Assembly (NCBI GenBank): GCA_963966185.1
Contig: CAWZYM010000242.1
Location: 1,208,001 to 1,272,000, forward strand
Direction of reading: 5' to 3'
Origin: Rhabditoides inermis
Lineage: Eukaryota > Nematoda > Chromadorea > Rhabditida > Rhabditidae
Length of the DNA: 64,000 bases
Part shown: positions 57,859 to 64,000 of the stretch, piece by piece
How the letters are laid out: every line of letters starts with the position of its first letter
How positions within the stretch are numbered: the stretch's first letter is position 1
Notes under the pieces: generated by a model
Database searches by the model: none
Told to the model about the DNA's origin: nothing
Seen by the model: the letters and a program-made list of their open reading frames with translations, nothing else
Translations under genes and position numbers: made by a program

Positions 57859-60058
57859 CTACAACTCCTCCTTCTCCTCGGACTCCTTTTCAACCTCTGG
57901 GCTCTTAGCTGAAACAGAACCTGACTAGACATACTACAGTATCATCACTCTCTCGCTTACTACCCCCAAATCAGACCGCCACCAAGTGAGAACATAATGA
58001 GTGAGAGATGATTGGGTGGTGAGGGGTATCAGAACAAGTTCTTTGCGAGGTCGGGGATGGAGTCGGGGTTGACGTAGAGTTCGATGGCAACCATGGCGGC
58101 CACTGCGCCTGCTGTGAGGAATGCGAGGAGGGGAGAGCGGGATGTGACTGCCAGGAGGACACAGCCGCCCAGACCGGCCAGCGAGACGGAGCGGAGGAGG
58201 AGGTCCGGCCGGATGGTGGAGGGAGAGGGACCGGCTAGAACGGGACAGCCGTGAATGGGAGGAGGGGGTGAGGGGTTGACACAGGCACGACAAGATGCGG
58301 GTGAGACAGGCGGGCAGACACATGCAGCTAACGAAACCAGCCAATCACAACCACCACACTCACTACTCACTACCACTCTCACTCACCCTCGAGGTCGATC
58401 TCGCACTTGCCGTCGACCCGCTTGTAGCCGTCTCGGCAGTTGCACGCGTGGCTACCGGCAGTGTTCACACACGACTCATTCTCCCCGCATGGAGACGACA
58501 AGCACTCGTCAATGTCTGCAAGTCGAGGATAGGAGAGGGAATAGGGGAGGAGGAGGTCCGGACAGTCAGAGATCGCTCGACTCCAAAATAAACAATCTAG
58601 ATGTCAGCGTAGAGTATGACTGACCGACGCATCCCTGGTCGCCGCTCATCTGCCATCCCTTCTTGCACGCCTTGCAGCTCGCGGCTGTCACCGTTGTGCA
58701 CCCGCCCACGCACGACTCGTGGCACGCTGCAAACAACACCGCTCACACTAGTTCTATATGGGTTTTTAAACGTTTTTTGTTCCGTCGGTTGAAACCGGGG
58801 CCCTCCTAGTCAAGAACACACAGACGTCGTGTTCATTATGTTACGAGTGCGATTCTCAAGTTGGACGCTGACCGAGGCAGAGACTCTCGCTGATCTTGAC
58901 ATAGTTGTAGTCGCAGAGTCGGCAGTCGGCGCCCGTGTAGCCCTTCTCACACTTGCACTTGCCCTTGCCCTCGCGGGAACCATCGCCCTGCAGGGACAGA
59001 TCGATAGTCAATCGATTATCAAGCTACTCACGTGGCAGTCTCCCCTTCCGTTGCACGCGATGTCTCCGTCCAGTCCAGGACACTCCGAGCACGTCTTGCC
59101 CCATCGGCCGCGCGGACAGCACAGCGCCATCCTGCATATCCAGTAGTATCGATTGATTTTTGATTGATGCTCACTTCTCCTCGCACATCCACACGCTCAT
59201 GTTGGCTGTCTGATGGTCCTTGTAATATTCTTCGATCACCTCCTCCTGATCCTCCATCATACCAGAACACTGAAAAATGGGTTGTGAAATATACTAAAAT
59301 TATATGAAAACCATTTTCACGAAGTGAATGATCAATTATTTAGATCTAATGAACTATGTTTGAATAAAAGCAAAAAGTACAGCCCGATGCGGGGCTCGAA
59401 CCCGCGACAACCAGATTAAGAGTCTGGTGCTCTACCGACTGAGCTAACCAGGCTCGAGCGTAGTCACAAGGGAATGGCAGATGCCGCCCAAATTGTGGTA
59501 GAACGCAAGAAGATAAGCGTTAAAACGGGGTAGAACGCAAGAAGATAAGCGTTCAAACAAAACCTGGATTAAAGATATACGTACCTTGAACTCGAGGTTC
59601 TTCACATCATTGTATCCATCAGTGTTAGCCAGGGTGGATTTGTGACAAGTGCCTTCCAGAATCTCCAGCATACGCATTTCACTGCAACGTGATAAAACGG
59701 AATTTTGAGACAATGGTAATGATGAATAAAATATATCCACCTTGTCCTGAAAGATGCGAGGTTCTTCTCCTCCCACGCAGTGTCGCCGCCTCCGAAATTC
59801 TTGTTCGCCGTCGCCTTCAGGCCCTGCGATCAATCAATCGATGAACAAATCAATATCCCGAGTTACTCACTGCCTACACTGTCAACATGCAATACACAAA
59901 AATTGAGGCAAATCGCAAATCGAAATTCTGATCCTGAAACGCACCTTGTCGAAGGTAGCCGTGAGGAAGCGACATGTGGTGCACTTCTGGTTGTCGACTT
60001 GAACGGCAAGAAGGGAGGGAAGGGCGGATAGAAGCAGCAGCCACAGCATCGCACCCAT
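57859..60058 (-). CDS. crld-1: CRELD homolog (cysteine-rich with EGF-like domains), two alternative last exons
   Basis: Minus-strand exons 59945-60058, 59741-59823, 59585-59681, 59175-59269, 59032-59131, 58873-58987, 58625-58726 and 58387-58515 join in phase, then end either in 58029-58234 or in 57859-57908. Signal peptide MLWLLLLSALPSLLA leads to the CRELD CxxC motif (KCTTCRFLTATFDK). Next come NLASFRTSEMRMLEILEGTC, CSGMMEDQEEVIEEYYKDHQ, CCPRGRWGKTCSECPG, EGKGKCKCEKGYTGADC and the calcium-binding EGF DIDECLSSPCGENESC. The first last exon gives two membrane segments (SVSLAGLGGCVLLAV and LLAFLTAGAVAAMVAIELY), 346 aa as in CRELD1. The other gives AKSPEVEKESEEKEEL, 294 aa, soluble with a KDEL-like ER-retention end as in CRELD2. 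An ER chaperone or disulfide-isomerase-like role is known for the family. Confidence 0.92.
59381..59453 (-). tRNA. tRNA-Lys (CTT)
   Basis: The minus strand folds as a complete cloverleaf: acceptor GCCTGGT with ATCGGGC (two G-T pairs), D arm TAGCTCAGTCGGTAGAGCA, anticodon loop ACTCTTAAT, T arm GCGGGTTCGAGCCCCGC. Anticodon CTT reads Lys AAG; no intron. The base after the acceptor stem is T. It lies in an intron of the CRELD gene on the same strand. Confidence 0.93.
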
Positions 60059-62379
60059 CCATCCAGACAGAGTGAGCGAGGGGTCACCGGAGGAGAGTGT
60101 GTTTGACCGTCGCCGGCCGGCACACTGCAAACACACAAGCACGTATACTCACTTTATCAATCGATAATCCTCTCACAGAATACCGACAGTTGCGATAAAC
60201 GAAAGCAAAAACGGATAAAGATAGTTAAAAATAATAATAAACGCTTTGAAAGGCAAATACACGTCAGTGAACGCCGGCGGCGAGTGTTGCTCTGCGTGTC
60301 TGCTCACGCGTAGTGAGCGACTCTGCTTCTCTGCCCCATCTGTCCTGTCCGCTGTCTGGCTCTCTCGATCTAACGCGCTCTCTCGCACTCTCTCACTGCT
60401 CACCACAGGTCGTGTTGGCTTTGCCCCTTACCTGTCGCACTGATTTCTCTGTTTACTTTCGGTCGTACGAGTCCACTTCTATATACTCTCTCACAGATCA
60501 TGTCCCCGTCCCTCAATTCTATTCGAGGCGTTCCGAATCACACGTGTCAATCAGTCAGGAGGCGCACACCCACGCACTGGCATTTCTCACTCAAACCATT
60601 TGGTTCTGTGTGTAATGATGTTTTTATAGTGCGCTCGCCTGCTATGATATTCACGTATTTACAACCGCGCATCTGGAATGGAGAGTGCGGAGCAGAGGAT
60701 GATTTTATGCATTCAATCCTCTATAGGCCGCCACTCACCGCACTCACTGCTCACTCTTTTGTTTTCCCATACCCTGTCCACTACTCATCACCCAATTCAC
60801 ATTGAAATGATGTGGATTCCCTGCATTTGCATATCGATTTCTCGATTGTGGTCGTCGTCCTTTCCTCGCTCTCGTTATCGGCCTGCGGTATCTTTACTAT
60901 CTCGCCTCGCCCCCGGAAGACTGCCGTTCGCATGTAGGTTTATATGCAAATCTCCCCCTAATCCATTCGCAACATTGCATTTCCTGCTGCTAGTACACTA
61001 GTTCTTTCCGCCTCCCCCTCGCTTTTTGCTTGATTCTCCGGTTTCAATGGAACAACTGTCCACTCATCGCGGCGGCGTCGCGTCTTTGTTGCCGGCGTAT
61101 TCTATTTCAATCTCCGCTACACATTCCCAATCATCCGGCGGTGTGATCTGGTTGCTTGTTTCTATCCTTCCTTCCTTCCTTCCGCTCCATTGCGCGCCAC
61201 TCTCTCCTGCTGCCAGCCGGCTCTCGCTGGCGTGCGAACCTTCATGCATTCATTACCTGTCCGCTCACTTCTCATGTTTCCATCCCGCCTGCTCCATCTG
61301 CCGCCAGTTGCCAGGGCGAGTCTTGCTTGGATGCGCAGAAATGTCTAATGAGCATCCTGGCTTCCATCTTCCATTGACCCTCCATACCCAATTACGGGCC
61401 TCTGTGTCTCCCTCCCTGGCTTATATCGACTGCGCGAGCAAGAAGAGAATTGTAGTCGCTGCCACAATTATACGTTTCCACCCAGCCGCAATCTCTTTGT
61501 TTATCACTAATTACTGGTTTGATGTTGATTGTGTGCGAGCCGGCAACAACCCTCCATCATATTGCAACTCCCCCCTCTTTTTCTGCCTCTCCATGGTGTC
61601 CTTTTTGTCCTTTTTGTCCTTTTTTGAGGCGAGGCGACCGCGCGACTGCCGCAATTTTTCCATTCCACCCACCCCACCCACCCCTTCTGCACACTCACTC
61701 GGCTCTTCTCACCCCCAGACTATCATTAATCTTCAATCTTCTTCTTCCCGTGTTATCTTCTATCAACTGTTCCATTGTCTCTGGCCGCCGATCAATGAGG
61801 CATGTCGTACTAGTTGAACCCTGTTCTGTGTACAGATGGATGCCCTTTGCGCTTTGCTCACTCTACCTGTCCGCTATGTTCCACATTCACTACTCTCTCT
61901 CCCACACACTCGCCCACTTGCCACGTTGCGCTCTAGCCGGCAATGTTTCAAGGTCTCTTTCTCGGGTGTGATTCAGCTGATGGTCTACGACTATCGATCG
62001 CATTACCTGTACGCGCGTGTACTGACTCACCTGTGTCCATCGCTCATTGTTTATTCAGCGCCCACCTCTCTCTCCTCGCACATCCTTTTTATAATCGCCC
62101 ATTTGTTGGGAGCAGGGCGCGCGGGCGACCGAAATTGGATGCATTCGTATTCGTACTATTGAACCGGCGCCGTCTCTGTTCACACATTGCGCTTCGGCAT
62201 TGCGAAAAAGACAAACTTATTTGTATGATCTCTAACAAATAACTTTGATTGAATAATGATCGGCTAGGATGATTGCCATATATCTCTCATATTCTAACGC
62301 CAGCGTTCGTCTATCTCGTGCCTCTTTTTCATTCATCCAGGTGCAAATCTCGACACCTTGAGTTGCCGTGGCGACCGAG

Positions 62380-62431
<52 letters not shown>

Positions 62432-62642
62432 GAAGAGGAGGAAGAGGAGGAGGAGGAGGCAGCTCGTTATGATGATGGAAGAAGACTGAATCAGGGATCT
62501 CTGTACACTCCCCCTCTCTTTCTCTTTCCCTCTTTCCCTCTCACTCATTCACTCACTCATCATTAGCCGCATGTGTTCGATATCCAACATTTTATGAGCC
62601 GCAATGCGCACTCATCAAAGTGTAATCTAGCCTCTCCCCCTC

Positions 62643-62701
<59 letters not shown>

Positions 62702-62892
62702 ATGGGAACGGAGTGACCAGGCGAGAACAAATCACTTCTCCTCTCGGACACTACTCGATTGCATTCTTAGTCTCTTATTAGTCACAACAATTGCGGCTTC
62801 AGTGAGAATCATGCTGATCCGTTCACTTACTCACACTATACTTATCTCTCACTTCACTACTCTCTTTCTCTTTCTCTCTCTTTCTCTCCCTT

Positions 62893-62949
<57 letters not shown>

Positions 62950-64000
62950 ACCTTTCTCGCGCGTCTCATACACAATATAGACGTTCTCGTTCACTTCACA
63001 TTACACTATCATTCATTCTCGCACTGGTCATCGCTTCGGCAATATATATTATCATTATTCAAATTCTCCTCAAAACAACCGGTTCTCTCTCACTATGAGT
63101 GAGTACGCGACAGTCTGTCCAATCCTCTTATGGGTGTGGGATGTGGCGTCTGTAGTATCCTGACGTCATTGTTCATGTTCCTTTGTGCTTCTTCCATCTA
63201 TAATCTTCCCTGTTTTCCTCTGCTAATCACCCAAGCGCCGCCGCGCGTTTCGCACTTTTTTAGGTGAATTTCTTTAAAACTCCTCTCTCATCGATGTTTT
63301 ATCACTCCTTTCCGCATCGTTTCCGCTGCTGACGTACCTAATATACTTTTTCGAACAAGAATCTGTAGTAGCTATAAGCGTGCGTGATGGTATTGTACTT
63401 GGAGGTCTCTGTATTTTAGTCCTGCTCTTCTCTCTCATCTATTTTCGTGTTCCGTGGAATTGTTCTGTAGACTCGAGGGCCTCACTCCCTCTTCCCAGCT
63501 TCTGCAAATGTCTCTCACTCTCTCTCCTCATAGCATGTGGTTTTACCGTGTGCGTGATTGGGACACTTGTCGCTTGGGTGTGAGAGCATAGTGGAGACGA
63601 GAATGAGCAGTCCACTTCACTCTTTGAACTCTCTCTCTCTCCCTCCTTCCTTTCAACTTGAACCGTTCATGTACAGTCGCCGACCACCCGCCTCCTTCCG
63701 CGAGTCTTATGCAAATTCGCCGCCTCCGTTTGCCTTGTGCGCCTGTGCTCTCCGCCTCTCTAATCCCTCTCCATGCCTGGTCCTCCTCGTATGCCGCGCT
63801 GTCTCGTCGGGATTAGCCATAAACTGCGAGTGTGTGGTGGTGCAGGCAGTCGGCTGTCTCTAGCTGATCCCCGTCTATTGATCCACACCGCCTTTGTTGC
63901 ATCGATCGCGTTCATATCGATATACGACCCCCTCTTCCTCGCTCACTCCATCCGCGATGATTGTTTATTGCCTTCGCGACCTCCTCGCACTTTGACAGTT
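60059..64000. other. No recognised gene; CT-rich right flank
   Basis: The longest plus-strand frames (for example 61026-61817) are low-complexity Ser/Leu/Pro-rich, lack matching splice sites and have no family resemblance. GA/CT microsatellites lie at 62383-62430, 62640-62700 and 62860-62945. An octamer-like ATTTGCATAT stands at about 60827. It may be upstream regulatory or intronic DNA of a gene beyond the window. Confidence 0.5.
62383..62945. repeat. Cluster of GA and CT microsatellites
   Basis: (GA)n at 62383-62430 then a GGA-rich patch, (CT)n at 62640-62700 and (CT)n/(CTTT)n at 62860-62945. Confidence 0.85.

Noticed and set aside
58760..58830. Possible second tRNA-like element (CCGTCGGTTGAAACCGGGG)
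   Set aside because: Only a weak B-box resemblance and no A box at the right distance.
61026..61817. 263-codon plus-strand frame in the right flank
   Set aside because: Composition follows the local C/T-rich DNA, no splice structure and no recognisable domain; kept as non-coding.

Overview
This window is nuclear DNA of a nematode. The evidence is direct: many short exons (about 60-200 nt) separated by introns that are often only 40-60 nt, acceptor-like TTTCAG sites just upstream of start codons, and nematode-typical families. These families are an Sri/Srh-type chemoreceptor, an FMRFamide-receptor-like GPCR, a GH25 'protist-type' lysozyme, nematode FkbM-domain proteins, a CHK/DUF1679 kinase-like protein and a degenerate nematode tyrosine phosphatase. 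The density of (GA)n/(CT)n tracts and the many exons per gene would fit a diplogastrid-like or other rhabditine worm, but the genus cannot be fixed from sequence alone.

Layout. 1-2.4 kb: two tandem minus-strand copies of a small secreted protein, the first cut by the window edge. 2.8-8.6 kb: two head-to-head FkbM paralogs; the minus one carries a MITE-like insertion and an inverted copy of one of its own exons. 8.8-10.2 kb (-): Sri/Srh-like 7TM receptor, head-to-head with a GH25 lysozyme (10.5-12.0 kb, +). 13.9-16.2 kb (+): unrecognised protein with a His-rich tail and three repeated cassettes. 16.4 kb: tRNA-derived SINE candidate. 16.7-20.0 kb (+): catalytically degenerate tyrosine phosphatase with a secreted-protein gene nested in its intron. 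21.1-25.1 kb (+): a 20-exon, about 680-aa mosaic secreted protein. 25.9-28.8 kb (+): CHK kinase-like protein with a myristoylation-type N-terminus. 29.3-30.2 kb (+): low-molecular-weight PTP. 30.5-31.7 kb (+): PTRHD1-like protein. 31.7-40.9 kb: no gene recognised; it holds a 2-kb homopurine minisatellite and a perfect fold-back element. 40.9-53.2 kb (+): FMRFamide-receptor-like GPCR whose third intron is inflated by an 8.7-kb LTR element with 511-bp LTRs that look identical and no recognisable gag/pol. 53.5-56.3 kb: three CHCHD2/10-type genes, one apparently broken. 56.5-57.3 kb (-): Pro/Ala/Lys-repeat secreted protein. 57.9-60.1 kb (-): CRELD homolog with two alternative last exons and a tRNA-Lys inside an intron. 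60.1-64 kb: no gene recognised.

These genes do not form one pathway. Repeated themes are local duplication (tandem secreted proteins, FkbM pair, CHCHD cluster), mobile elements and microsatellites sitting in introns, GC-AG introns, and enzymes with altered catalytic residues. All gene models were built by hand from reading frame plus splice-site phase; none was checked by transcript data or a database search.
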